Part shown: one piece after another, positions 1 to 8,183 of the stretch
How the letters are laid out: every line of letters starts with the position of its first letter
How positions within the stretch are numbered: position 1 is the first letter of the stretch
Source: Saprospira sp. CCB-QB6
Lineage (GTDB): Bacteria; Bacteroidota; Bacteroidia; Chitinophagales; Saprospiraceae
Assembly: GCF_028464065.1 (NCBI RefSeq)
Contig: NZ_CP116808.1
Span: 1,615,001 to 1,679,000 of the forward strand
Reading direction: 5' to 3'
Length of the DNA stretch: 64,000 nucleotides
The notes under the pieces: model-generated
What the model was told of the DNA's origin: nothing
The model's database searches: none
The model's input: the letters and a program-made list of their open reading frames with translations, nothing else
Position numbers and translations under genes: made by a program

Positions 1-1290
1 ATTATAGCCATCTATTGCAAAAGGTAAAGCCAACTCATACCATTTATGCTCCCAACGAGTACTCACAGACCACTGACTCAAATCATGCAATTTGAGAGGT
101 GCCCCCCCAGAAGCAAAAGCAAAATGTCCCGACATATTAACAAACAAACGAGAAAACACATGATAATCCACCTGAATGTTCATAGATGTTGGCAACCGAA
201 GCTGATAAGCATCTTTGGTCTCTTCCATATTAAATGAATCACGCATTATCCGACCAAAATCAGGAACCCCATCAAAATTCATAGAATCAATTGGCCAATT
301 TACCGCCACATCACTAAAATTAGCCCCATAAGTCCCCCGCTGAAAATTCACAACTCCCAAATCTAAAATCGAAACCCCCACTTTCAACTTATACTGCTGA
401 TTATCCCGAATACCTGGAATCGGCGACTTCTCTTTTGGATGCCACTCATAAATTACCCCAATATCCGCGTTGAAGCCCACCTGATTCAATAGCGCTGCAG
501 CCCCAGAAAAGGCAGACTGACGAACTGTATCATTTCCCTTAACGGTCGTAAAATCCTGCCAGTTGTTGCTATATCCAAAACGCACATTAGAGGCCAATAC
601 ATTTAAGGTATCCGCATTCGGAAAGTTGACTACTAAAGTATCCGCATAAAAATAAGAGCTAAATCCTCCTATCGGCAACTTTAAATGCCCCGCAACCTTC
701 AAACGATGCTCTCCCTTCTTTAATACTTCCTGCCCATAGGCCAAACCGATTTCCGTCCAAAAGCCAGCCAAAGCCTGAAACTTGCCATTATTGATATTAA
801 TGTTTTGCAAACTGGGGTTTTCCAATTCCGACAAAATCATCTGCGCCATGTCCTGATTCAAATTATCAATATGGAAGTATTGCCGCAATGCCGTCGTAAT
901 CGCAAAAGAATGCCGACCAATCTCAAAACCTATTGAGGGCCCCAAGGTATAACCCTCCTGATACATCCGCGCCTCATCCTTAGACTTCTCCTTTAACTGC
1001 TGATCCCGAAATAACTGAAAGTTTCCACTATAGGTACTATCAAATAACGGATTCTTCAATTTGCTCAAATTGAACATGCTCGTGTTCAAGCCCAAATAGT
1101 TGTTGCTAATGTTCACATCAAAACTAAACAAATTGATGTCTTGCCTAAACCGACTGTTCACAATGTTCGCCGGATTCACAGAAATAGACTGTATACCCGC
1201 ATAATTACTTGCATGATAACCCGTAGAAGGCTGCGCCCAAAGCGATAGACTCAAAAAAAAGAGCCCCAAAAATGGTAAAATAGTTTTCAT
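1..1290 (-). CDS. DUF5723-like outer-membrane beta-barrel protein, 3' end outside window
   Basis: The reading frame opens at the ATG whose complement is at 1288-1290 and stays open to base 1, so the 3' end is missing; 430 codons are visible. Residues 1-20 form a signal peptide ending in an AQ-type cleavage site, followed by an SVNPANI motif near residue 36. Such asparagine/proline openings, then alternating aromatic and polar strands, are typical of Bacteroidetes barrel proteins of the DUF5723 type. An outer-membrane location is inferred; no function is known to me. An R1 repeat lies 68 bp upstream with its 5' end facing this start codon. Confidence 0.75.
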   Translation of the reverse strand, partial: MKTILPFLGLFFLSLSLWAQPSTGYHASNYAGIQSISVNPANIVNSRFRQDINLFSFDVNISNNYLGLNTSMFNLSKLKNPLFDSTYSGNFQLFRDQQLKEKSKDEARMYQEGYTLGPSIGFEIGRHSFAITTALRQYFHIDNLNQDMAQMILSELENPSLQNININNGKFQALAGFWTEIGLAYGQEVLKKGEHRLKVAGHLKLPIGGFSSYFYADTLVVNFPNADTLNVLASNVRFGYSNNWQDFTTVKGNDTVRQSAFSGAAALLNQVGFNADIGVIYEWHPKEKSPIPGIRDNQQYKLKVGVSILDLGVVNFQRGTYGANFSDVAVNWPIDSMNFDGVPDFGRIMRDSFNMEETKDAYQLRLPTSMNIQVDYHVFSRLFVNMSGHFAFASGGAPLKLHDLSQWSVSTRWEHKWYELALPFAIDGYN

Positions 1291-1357
1291 AAGGTATTGG
1301 TTTTGTTTTCTTACAAACGAAAAATAACACTAAAAAGTGGCAATACCCTATTTTTCT

Positions 1358-1478
1358 GGGGCCTCCGCTGCGGCTTCGCCTTGCGGCGCTACGTTGCGGG
1401 GCTCGCTATTCGCTCGGCCCTTCGGCGGCTTCGCCGCCTCGGTCTGGCCTAACGGCCACCCCTCCACATCGCTAGGCC
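1358..1478 (+). repeat. R1 repeat copy 1 (type A)
   Basis: GC-rich element opening GGGGCCTCCGC and closing GCTAGGCC, so the terminal GGCCT/AGGCC arms can pair. The inner hairpin GGCGGCTTCGCCGCC and the second hairpin GGCCTAACGGCC are visible. It lies between the rmuC stop and the divergent start of the barrel gene. Confidence 0.85.
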
Positions 1479-1503
1479 AATTTGAACCTAGTCCGCTCCT
1501 CCC

Positions 1504-2787
1504 CTACAACTCTTCCTCATTCCGCTGCATGCTCTCTGGCAACTGCCTGCTGTTCTGACTTCCCAAACTTCTTAACTTCTCACTTTCATTGATTAAGCTG
1601 TTTCGCTGATCCCGCAAATCATACAGAATCTTATCATAATTGTTCTGCACGGTCTTGATCTGCTTACCCAAACTCTCTATCTTTTCTACCCAAAGCACAA
1701 AGCGATCATATAAACGCCCCCCCTGCCGAGCAATCTGCTGCGCATTCTCATTCTGCTGTTCTTGCCGCCAAAGCTGCGCAATGGTCCGCAAACTGACCAA
1801 TAAACTACTCGGACTCACCAATACGATGTTCTGCTGTAAGGCCTCAAAAAATAACTCTTCCTCTTCTTCCAAAGCCAACAAAAAGGCTGGCTCTATCGGA
1901 ATAAACAACAACACATAATCTAAACTATTGAGCTGAGGCAATAACTCATATTTCTTCTCACTCAATCCCTTTATATGCTGCTTTATGGCTTGAACGTGCT
2001 CTTTTTTGGCCTTGGCTGCCGCCGCAGTCCCCTCCTCTGCCTGCATATAACGCAAATAGGCCCGCAAACTAACCTTGGAATCAACTATTAATTGTCGGTT
2101 CTGAGGCAATTGAACAATAAAGTCTGGCTGCCGCCTCCGCCCATCAGGCGTTACAAAATGAGCCTGCGTCTTTATCATATATTGTTTGCTCAAACCCGAA
2201 GCCTCAAATAAACGCTCCAATATCTGCTCCCCCCAATTGCCCTGCAACTTGAGGTTCCCCTTCAAAGCCTGAGATAACTCTTTGGCCTCCTGCCCTATCG
2301 TCTGATTTAAAGTAAATAATTGCCGAAGCTGCTCATCTAATTGCGCCTGCTTCGTCTGACTCTGCTGATGCATCTGTACCAAATCTTGCTCAAAACGCCG
2401 CAACTGCTGCCCCAATGGCTGCAATAACTGCTCTAACTGCTGCTGGTTCTGCTGATTCAAATGCTGCCCCCTCTCCTGCAATAACTGATTGGCCATCTGC
2501 TCAAAACGCAAATACATCTGCTGCTGTAAACGCTCTAAGTCCGACTCCCGCGCCTGACTCTGCTCCCGCAACTGATCAATCAATGGCTCCTGCGCCGATA
2601 AAGCCTTATGCAATTCTAATAATTCCTCATTCTTCCCCCGCAACTCCGCCTCCTTTTCTTGCAACAAAGGCAATAACTGCCCCGAACTATCTGGCTGATT
2701 AGTCGGCTTTTGCCCCCTTTTCCCCCAGAAATTCCCCAAAAAAAAGCCCAAAATTAAACCCGGAGCAAAAAAGATTAGATATTCCAT
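1504..2787 (-). CDS. rmuC: DNA recombination protein RmuC
   Basis: The 427-residue product has a single N-terminal membrane anchor (about residues 4-20), a long glutamine-rich coiled coil (about 40-190) and a C-terminal RmuC domain (about 190-370). The motifs GNWGEQILERLF, the PDFIV strand and VDSKVSL are typical of the family's PD-(D/E)xK-like nuclease fold. Known RmuC proteins limit recombination at inverted repeats and rearrangements. That is suggestive in a genome full of palindromic repeats, but a link is speculation. It appears monocistronic, with rplS transcribed away from it and R1 copy 1 beyond its stop. Confidence 0.9.
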   Translation of the reverse strand: MEYLIFFAPGLILGFFLGNFWGKRGQKPTNQPDSSGQLLPLLQEKEAELRGKNEELLELHKALSAQEPLIDQLREQSQARESDLERLQQQMYLRFEQMANQLLQERGQHLNQQNQQQLEQLLQPLGQQLRRFEQDLVQMHQQSQTKQAQLDEQLRQLFTLNQTIGQEAKELSQALKGNLKLQGNWGEQILERLFEASGLSKQYMIKTQAHFVTPDGRRRQPDFIVQLPQNRQLIVDSKVSLRAYLRYMQAEEGTAAAAKAKKEHVQAIKQHIKGLSEKKYELLPQLNSLDYVLLFIPIEPAFLLALEEEEELFFEALQQNIVLVSPSSLLVSLRTIAQLWRQEQQNENAQQIARQGGRLYDRFVLWVEKIESLGKQIKTVQNNYDKILYDLRDQRNSLINESEKLRSLGSQNSRQLPESMQRNEEEL

Positions 2788-2910
2788 AAAAATTAGCTAT
2801 TTTTGCCCTCCATTCTTTTAGTGGGCCAACCAAAGATATTAAAAATCTGAAAGCAGGCAGCAACTGGCCCTCATCTAGCACAATTTTGCAATAAAAAAGG
2901 CTCCTTTCTT

Positions 2911-2939
2911 ATTGGGAGTTAGATATTTTATTATCTTTG
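2911..2939 (+). promoter_or_regulatory. Bacteroidetes-type promoter of rplS
   Basis: TATCTTTG at 2932-2939 fits the TAnnTTTG -7 box, and ATTG at 2911-2914 is a plausible -33 element 17 bp upstream. The rplS start lies about 44 bp further on. Confidence 0.5.
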
Positions 2940-2982
2940 CCTCGCTTTATAGATATCAAACGCTATCAATTATATTTTTGAG

Positions 2983-3396
2983 ATGAAAAACTTGATTCAA
3001 TACGTAGAAGAGCAGACTGCCAGAGAGATGGGCCAGTTTGATTATTTCAAGCCTGGAGATACTGTGTCTGTCACTTACAAAATCATTGAAGGTGAAAAAG
3101 AACGGGAACAAACTTTCCGTGGCACCATTATCCAAGTGAAAGGTAAAGGAGCTACCAAAACCTTCACTATCCGCAAAATTTCGCACGGTGTAGGCATCGA
3201 GCGTATCTTCCCTTTCAACTGCCCTACCTTGGCTAGTATCGTGAACCACCAGAAAGGCCGTGTTCGTCGCGCTCGCCTTTACTACCTTCGCGATGCTATC
3301 GGAAAAGCTGCTCGCGTGAAAGAGAAAACTTTTGTTAAGCGCCAAACTGCTGAAGACAAAGGTCGTAAGCATAGCTGGACCTTCGGAAATAAATAA
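2983..3396 (+). CDS. rplS: 50S ribosomal protein L19
   Basis: The 137-residue protein carries the L19 core, including the GDTVSVTYKI strand, the FRGTIIQVKG strand and GVGIERIFPFN. It binds at the 30S/50S interface. It is about 20 residues longer than usual, with a basic tail (KRQTAEDKGRKHSWTFGNK), an extension I recall in other Bacteroidetes. It is preceded by a recognisable promoter and followed by a strong hairpin terminator, so it is transcribed alone rather than in the usual rpsP-rimM-trmD-rplS order. Confidence 0.95.
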   Translation: MKNLIQYVEEQTAREMGQFDYFKPGDTVSVTYKIIEGEKEREQTFRGTIIQVKGKGATKTFTIRKISHGVGIERIFPFNCPTLASIVNHQKGRVRRARLYYLRDAIGKAARVKEKTFVKRQTAEDKGRKHSWTFGNK

Positions 3397-3426
3397 GAAG
3401 TTTTTCTACTCAAGACTTACTATATC

Positions 3427-3463
3427 AAAGGATTGTTGACTAATTTGGTCAACAATCCTTTTT
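3427..3463 (+). terminator. Intrinsic terminator of rplS
   Basis: AAAGGATTGTTGAC (3427-3440) pairs perfectly with GTCAACAATCCTTT (3448-3461), and the downstream arm runs into a T tract. This argues against starting the next gene at 3433, inside the stem. Confidence 0.9.
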
Positions 3464-3486
3464 CTGTTCCCCTTAACTACACCCTT

Positions 3487-4716
3487 ATGGATATCCAAAA
3501 AACAAATGATGGCTACCTCATTAGTACCCCTTGGTACTACTCTTCAGGCATTGGCCTCCTCATCTTTGGCCTCATCTGGACCAGCTTTAGCAGCTTTTTC
3601 CTCATTATGGCCAATGGACACAACAGCAACCTATCCGCCCTAGACCTGCCCTTTATTATTGTCCCTAGCTTTTTTATCCTCATCGGTATTGGCCTGCTTT
3701 ATCTAGCCCTCGGCAATATCCTGAACAAAACAAAAATACTCCTCTCCGAGGATGAACTGCTTATCTCTAGCGGACCGCTCCCTTTCTTTAAAAAGAAACG
3801 AATCTGGAAAAATCAAGTCAATCAGATTTTTATCATCAGCTCCGCTAAACACAATGATGGCAAAGTCCTCCCCGCCTACCTCAACCAAAATGGCCAACGC
3901 CAATACCTCTTTGGCCAAACGTTTAGCATGCCCACCCCCTGCTTTTTAACAGTGGAAGAAGCCCTAACCCTAGAAGACCTTATCGAAGATTTTTGGGAGA
4001 TCCAAGACGCCCCAGTTAAAGATGAATTACCCAAATACAAAGAAAGAGAAGAATTTCCCAACTTTCTAGAAGAAACAGAAAGTGAAAAGAGCCCAGAAAT
4101 AGACAATAGCCCCCTAAGCTTAACAGGCCTCCAAGCATTACTTAAAGCCCACCCCAACAGCATCCTAACCGAATTTAACCAAGATGGCCTCTTCTTAGTC
4201 AAAAACTGGTATAGCCCTATCGGCTATTTTTTCTTTGTCTTTGGCCTCACCTGGACCGGCATCATGGCTAGCATCACTTATTTCCTCTTCCAACTTTACC
4301 TAGAAGACCATCGCCCCATTATACTCTTCCCTCTCGCTATTCTCATGGTCTTTGTCGGTGTTGGCATCTGGATCCTCCGCCGAGCCCTAATTAATCTAGT
4401 CAATAGTAGCCAGTTTCAACTCTCTACAGATTCCTTTAACCTTAATCACCGCCCCTTCAAAACCGGCAAAAGACTCCATATCCCTATCCAAGATATTCAA
4501 TACTGGGAATTTGAAGAGGAAAAAGTCGTGAGCAAACGCAAGGGCAGAACCTATACAAGCTATATCTACCCCATCTCTATCCAATTAAAAAATGGCCAAC
4601 GCCAAAAACTATTCGACGCTAACCTACTCCCCATCACTCAAGAAGAAAGCGAGTACCTGGTCCAAGTTTTTAATAGCGCCCTCCAACAAGTCCGTGGCAA
4701 CGAACAAGAATTTTAA
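3487..4716 (+). CDS. Internally duplicated membrane protein of unknown function
   Basis: Start chosen at ATG 3487 because the upstream TTG at 3433 sits inside the rplS terminator. The roughly 409-residue product has two similar halves. Each begins with a short soluble strand (GYLISTPWYYS; GLFLVKNWYSP), then two transmembrane helices separated by a polar loop, then a basic, PH-like cytosolic segment (LLISSGPLPFFKKKRIW; FNLNHRPFKTGKRLHIP). The halves are joined by an acidic linker at about residues 180-210. The arrangement resembles tandem YdbT/DUF304-like units, but I do not recognise a specific family. R1 copy 2 and its terminator follow the stop. Confidence 0.75.
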   Translation: MDIQKTNDGYLISTPWYYSSGIGLLIFGLIWTSFSSFFLIMANGHNSNLSALDLPFIIVPSFFILIGIGLLYLALGNILNKTKILLSEDELLISSGPLPFFKKKRIWKNQVNQIFIISSAKHNDGKVLPAYLNQNGQRQYLFGQTFSMPTPCFLTVEEALTLEDLIEDFWEIQDAPVKDELPKYKEREEFPNFLEETESEKSPEIDNSPLSLTGLQALLKAHPNSILTEFNQDGLFLVKNWYSPIGYFFFVFGLTWTGIMASITYFLFQLYLEDHRPIILFPLAILMVFVGVGIWILRRALINLVNSSQFQLSTDSFNLNHRPFKTGKRLHIPIQDIQYWEFEEEKVVSKRKGRTYTSYIYPISIQLKNGQRQKLFDANLLPITQEESEYLVQVFNSALQQVRGNEQEF

Positions 4717-4725
4717 TTTCTTTTT

Positions 4726-4866
4726 GGGGCGTTACTCCTTTCAGTCGTCGAAGACGGCCTAAAGGCCTTGTTGTCGCTTTGGGGCTCGCTGTTACTTGCT
4801 TTGCTGCGTCGGCTCCCGTTGGTCGGGTCGCTCGGCCCTGCGGCCAGCTCGCCGCATCGCTAGGCC
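4726..4866 (+). repeat. R1 repeat copy 2 (D-type 5' module, expanded loop)
   Basis: It opens GGGGCGTTACTCC rather than GGGGCCTCCGC and carries a GGCCTAAAGGCC hairpin. The usual short loop between GGGCTCGC and CGCTCGGCCC is expanded by about 35 bp. It ends ATCGCTAGGCC and runs straight into a terminator hairpin. It begins 10 bp after the stop of the preceding gene on the same strand. Confidence 0.8.
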
Positions 4867-4905
4867 ATTGGGCTGAAGGTTTCAACCTTCAGCCCAATTT
4901 TTTTT
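4867..4905 (+). terminator. Intrinsic terminator closing R1 copy 2
   Basis: ATTGGGCTGAAGGTT (4867-4881) pairs with AACCTTCAGCCCAAT (4884-4898), followed by eight Ts. The core CTGAAGGTTTCAACCTTCAG has the same design as the last hairpin of R2 (CTGTAGGTTTCAACCTACAG). Confidence 0.85.
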
Positions 4906-5073
4906 AGGGCCATAATGCCCAGCAATTGTTAGGGAGTTGTTAAAAATGAAAATAATGTAACAAAATCAAAAAAGGTAAAAGTTATGTCTGGAACATAACT
5001 GGCTTACTAAAAAACATAACCAGCTAGGTAAAAGGGCCAATTTTGCGGTTTTAGGGGCCCGAAAGTTAAATTC
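4906..5073. other. AT-rich spacer with a small hairpin, no gene seen
   Basis: No credible reading frame. AGTTATGT (4980-4987) and ACATAACT (4993-5000) form an 8-bp hairpin, and a related AACATAACCAGC follows at about 5014. Nothing else recognised. Confidence 0.4.
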
Positions 5074-5151
5074 ATGAGGGTTTTAACCCTCATAGATATA
5101 TTATTGCGAAGCAATATCAACTGTTGTCTGGCTGTAGGTTTCAACCTACAG
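5074..5151 (+). repeat. R2 hairpin cassette copy a
   Basis: Three hairpins in fixed order: ATGAGGGTTTTAACCCTCAT (5074-5093), ATTGCGAAGCAAT (5103-5115) and CTGTAGGTTTCAACCTACAG (5132-5151). It abuts the 3' end of R1 copy 3. Confidence 0.85.
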
Positions 5152-5172
5152 GCCCATGGCCGAAGGCCAAAC

Positions 5173-5293
5173 GGCCTAGCGATGCGGCGGGGTGGCCGTC
5201 AGGCCAGACCCAGGCGGCGCAGCCGCCGCAGGGCCGAGCGAACAGCGAGCCCCAAAGCGTAGCGCCGACGAGCGAAGCCGCAGCGGAGGCCCC
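5173..5293 (-). repeat. R1 repeat copy 3 (type A)
   Basis: Read on the minus strand it opens GGGGCCTCCGC at 5293 and ends at the CTAGGCC complement near 5173. It lies 76 bp beyond the MFS stop codon on the coding strand, after that gene's terminator. Confidence 0.85.
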
Positions 5294-5339
5294 AAAAAAA
5301 GAAAAAACAGCTCGCCTCCCAATAGAAGACGAGCTGTTT
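5294..5339 (-). terminator. Terminator of the MFS gene
   Basis: AAACAGCTCG and CGAGCTGTTT (5305-5314 and 5330-5339) form the stem. On the minus strand it is followed by a long T-rich tract (complement of 5294-5307). Confidence 0.85.
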
Positions 5340-5368
5340 AAGAACGGCAGTATATAGTGTTTGAAGAA

Positions 5369-6631
5369 CTAGTTTCTGTCTTCGGCAGCCTCTCTTTTGC
5401 CGACAATCGGGTAATAATATGCTCTCAAAATAGCTACCGACAAGCCCAAAAAGCCCATAAAAATGAGGAAGCTAAAAACGACTTGCCCCTTTTCGTGGAA
5501 GAAGGGCAGGCTAAACAAAGCCAAAAAGCCTAAACGGAAGAGCGTATTGCTAATGCCAAAAATGCTATTGGCCCGCCCAATCACCTGATTGGGGACCACC
5601 TCAAACAAATAAGAGACGCGAATCACGCGCACTCCAGCATTGGTTAGGCCCAAGAGCAAACTCACAGCCCAAAAGACCCCAACCGAATAGACCGAAAACA
5701 AGGCCCCATATTCTAAAAGTGTAATTAGGGTAAGCACAATAATCGCCGATAAAAAACTAGTGCCCTTAAAGATGCGCTGTATGGCCAAGCCGGCCAAAAC
5801 GGCCCCAACGGAATAAAGCACCTCCGAGATAGCAAAAATGCTGGCGGCGCTATCGCCCTGATCGACCAGACACTGTTTGACATAAGTGGGCGATAGCTCA
5901 AAAACATGCAAAAGGACCGTAATGAAAACCGCATGAGTCAAGACCCCAAACAAAAAGATATAGGGTTCTCCCTTGAGGTAGTCCCAACCAATCTTGAGGC
6001 GTTTCCAAAGGCTACCCTTCTCGGCTTCTCTTAGGGTAAGCGACTCGAACTTCATGAAGAAGATAATCAAAAAGCCCAAAACATAAGTGCTGGCATCTAA
6101 GGCAAAGACCTCGGGTAATTCCCAGGCCTCAAAGCCCAAATAATTCGCCATTTCGGGATCTAAGAGGACGGCAGCAGCTCCACCCGCTAAGGCCGAAGCC
6201 AGCTGCCCTTGCACCTCCAGCAAAGAAGCAATCTTACCATAATGCTCCCGTTCTGTAATCTCCTGCATAAAGGCATAAAAGCAGATATAATGCAGGCTGT
6301 AGTTCCAGAAAGTCAGTGCAAAGGCCCCTGCTACAATATAGTTATTGAGTCCGAGACTAAAGCCTAGGCCTGCTAGGGTCCCCAGGGCAATGGCCATAAC
6401 GGTCATCAGGACCAGAAATAGCTTTTTACGATCATATTTATCGACCAAACTCCCTGCATAAGGAGCCCAAAAGAGGGTGACCAAAGTTATCAGGGTATAG
6501 GCCACACCAAACCAGGCCGACTGTTCGGTTTCGGCAAAATAAAGCGGCACCGCAATCATGCTGATGCCCTGGGCCACACCAGAGATAAAGTTGGCGCCCA
6601 GTAATAATCGAATAGCAGATTTATTTCTCAA
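5369..6631 (-). CDS. MFS transporter (MFS_3/EntS-like)
   Basis: The 420-residue, very hydrophobic protein has about 12 predicted membrane segments. It carries an MFS loop signature after helix 2 (GSLVDKYDRKKLFL, about residues 60-73), which matches the GxLaDrxgrkkxl consensus. MFS_3 proteins export small molecules or drugs by proton antiport, but the substrate cannot be read here. It stands alone: a terminator follows and the upstream neighbour is divergent. Confidence 0.85.
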   Translation of the reverse strand: MRNKSAIRLLLGANFISGVAQGISMIAVPLYFAETEQSAWFGVAYTLITLVTLFWAPYAGSLVDKYDRKKLFLVLMTVMAIALGTLAGLGFSLGLNNYIVAGAFALTFWNYSLHYICFYAFMQEITEREHYGKIASLLEVQGQLASALAGGAAAVLLDPEMANYLGFEAWELPEVFALDASTYVLGFLIIFFMKFESLTLREAEKGSLWKRLKIGWDYLKGEPYIFLFGVLTHAVFITVLLHVFELSPTYVKQCLVDQGDSAASIFAISEVLYSVGAVLAGLAIQRIFKGTSFLSAIIVLTLITLLEYGALFSVYSVGVFWAVSLLLGLTNAGVRVIRVSYLFEVVPNQVIGRANSIFGISNTLFRLGFLALFSLPFFHEKGQVVFSFLIFMGFLGLSVAILRAYYYPIVGKREAAEDRN

Positions 6632-6780
6632 AGCTCTTTTATTTTATTGCCGCAAAGGTCCTGAAAAAATAGCGCTACTGCCTCCCCCCTCCATTTAATC
6701 TTTTCCTAATAAAATGCCGAGAAACAAGCTGCTGCCCTTCCTTTCAGCCATAACGAATATGAGTTCTTCAACAACTTGAT

Positions 6781-6788
6781 TATCTTTG
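6781..6788 (+). promoter_or_regulatory. Possible -7 box upstream of the pseudouridine synthase
   Basis: TATCTTTG fits TAnnTTTG and lies 18 bp before the start codon, which would give a very short leader. No clear -33 TTTG is seen. Confidence 0.35.
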
Positions 6789-6805
6789 TGGACTAAAATA
6801 ATATC

Positions 6806-7531
6806 ATGCGAGAAGAAAATTATACCGTAATCTATGAGGACAATCACCTGATTGCCCTGAATAAACCCTCTGGTTGGTTGGTCCAAGGAGATCAAACTGG
6901 AGACCGCCCCTTATCCGAGTACGCCAAAGACTACATCAAGTTTCGATATCAGAAACCTGGAGATGTTTTTTTGGGGGTCATTCACCGGATTGACCGGCCC
7001 GTTAGTGGCACCGTGCTTTTTGCCCGCACCTCTAAGGGCCTAGAAAGAATGAACAACCTCTTTAAAGAAAGAGCGGTACAAAAACGCTATTTGGCCATCG
7101 TCGAGAAACGCCCTGAAGAGCTTTCTGGCACCTTATTAAACTATATTGCCAAGGACAAAGATCGAAATATCGTTGCCGTTTCTAATAGCGCCCGTAACAA
7201 GCACTACAAATTTGCCAAGCTCGAATATCGTTTGCTTGGTGGAATTGGAGAGCACCATTTGCTAGAGGTGATTCCCCACACGGGCCGCCCGCACCAAATT
7301 CGCGCACAACTCGCCCGCATGGGCTGCCCGATCCGTGGCGATGTTAAGTATGGGGCCAAAAATAAGAACAAGGATGGTCGCATTCATCTACATGCGGCTG
7401 GGCTTTCCTTCATTCACCCCGTCAAAAAAGAACCTATTGATATTTGGGCCCCCATTCCCAATGAGCAAATCTGGAAGCTTTTCAAAGATGCTTTGGGAGA
7501 AATGCCCGATTACCAAAATGTCATTATCTAA
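6806..7531 (+). CDS. RluA/RluD-family RNA pseudouridine synthase
   Basis: The 241-residue protein has the family signature HRIDRPVSGTV at about residues 60-70. Asp63 corresponds to the catalytic aspartate that attacks uridine C1'. A second motif, PHTGRPHQIRAQLARMG, lies near 160-176. There is no N-terminal S4 domain, so it resembles short RluA/RluC-like enzymes; whether it modifies rRNA or tRNA cannot be decided. The rhodanese gene starts 18 bp after its stop, so the two are probably co-transcribed. Confidence 0.92.
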   Translation: MREENYTVIYEDNHLIALNKPSGWLVQGDQTGDRPLSEYAKDYIKFRYQKPGDVFLGVIHRIDRPVSGTVLFARTSKGLERMNNLFKERAVQKRYLAIVEKRPEELSGTLLNYIAKDKDRNIVAVSNSARNKHYKFAKLEYRLLGGIGEHHLLEVIPHTGRPHQIRAQLARMGCPIRGDVKYGAKNKNKDGRIHLHAAGLSFIHPVKKEPIDIWAPIPNEQIWKLFKDALGEMPDYQNVII

Positions 7532-7549
7532 ACAGCAAAACAAACAACT

Positions 7550-7876
7550 ATGGAGCAGGTAAAAGCCGTCAATGTACAAGAACTCAAACGGATGCAAGAC
7601 GACCAATTTGATTTCCAACTGATCGACGTTCGAGAAGCCGATGAACTCGATATTTGCCATATCAATGGGACGCATATTCCCTTAGGCGAAATTGATGTCC
7701 GCGCTCAAGAAATTGCCCGCGACAAGCCCGTAGTTTTACACTGCAAAACGGGCCGCCGTTCCTATATGGCCGCCCTTTTCCTACAACAACAACACGGTTT
7801 TGAGAATCTCTACAGCCTAGATGGCGGCATCATCGCCTATGCTAAGGAGATTGATCCTGAGATGACCGCTTATTAG
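7550..7876 (+). CDS. Rhodanese-like domain protein
   Basis: This 108-residue single-domain protein has the N-terminal LIDVRE strand, the IPLGEI turn and the active-site loop HCKTGRRS with Cys65 positioned to carry a persulfide. Single-domain rhodaneses move sulfane sulfur in the cytoplasm. It lacks a signal peptide and probably shares an operon with the upstream pseudouridine synthase. The role in this cell is unknown. Confidence 0.9.
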   Translation: MEQVKAVNVQELKRMQDDQFDFQLIDVREADELDICHINGTHIPLGEIDVRAQEIARDKPVVLHCKTGRRSYMAALFLQQQHGFENLYSLDGGIIAYAKEIDPEMTAY

Positions 7877-7887
7877 ATTATTTTTTT

Positions 7888-8105
7888 GGGCCTCCGCTGA
7901 ATATAATGTTGCGGCGGTTACTCCCTTTAGTCGTCGAACTGCACCCTAAAGGGTTGGTTGTCGTTTCGGGGCCCGCTGTTTTGGGGCCTCCGCTGCGGCT
8001 TCGCCTTGCGGCGCTACGTTGCGGGGCTCGCAGGCCTGCTCGGCCCTGCGCCGCCTATGGCGGCTGGGTCTGGCCCTTCGGGCCACCCCTCCACATCGCT
8101 AGGCC
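7888..8105 (+). repeat. R1 repeat copy 4 (D module stacked on a full type A element)
   Basis: A D-type 5' module (7888-7976, with TTACTCCCTTTAGTCGTCG and an ACCCTAAAGGGT hairpin) is followed by a complete type A element (7983-8105, GGGGCCTCCGC to GCTAGGCC). It begins 12 bp after the rhodanese stop on the coding strand. Confidence 0.85.
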
Positions 8106-8183
8106 AAGGCTTTCCCTTGGCCTTTGTGGTAGATTAGATTCTATTTTATCATTTACTACCTAAATCGTAGTCATTAGCTAGCT

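Noticed and set aside
3433-3486. Earlier TTG start for the duplicated membrane protein
   Set aside because: The codons lie inside the rplS terminator hairpin.
5124-5357. Arg/Ala-rich open frames inside R1 repeats, here and at every other R1 copy
   Set aside because: They are GC-rich shadows of the repeat on both strands, with no start context and no conservation between copies in frame.
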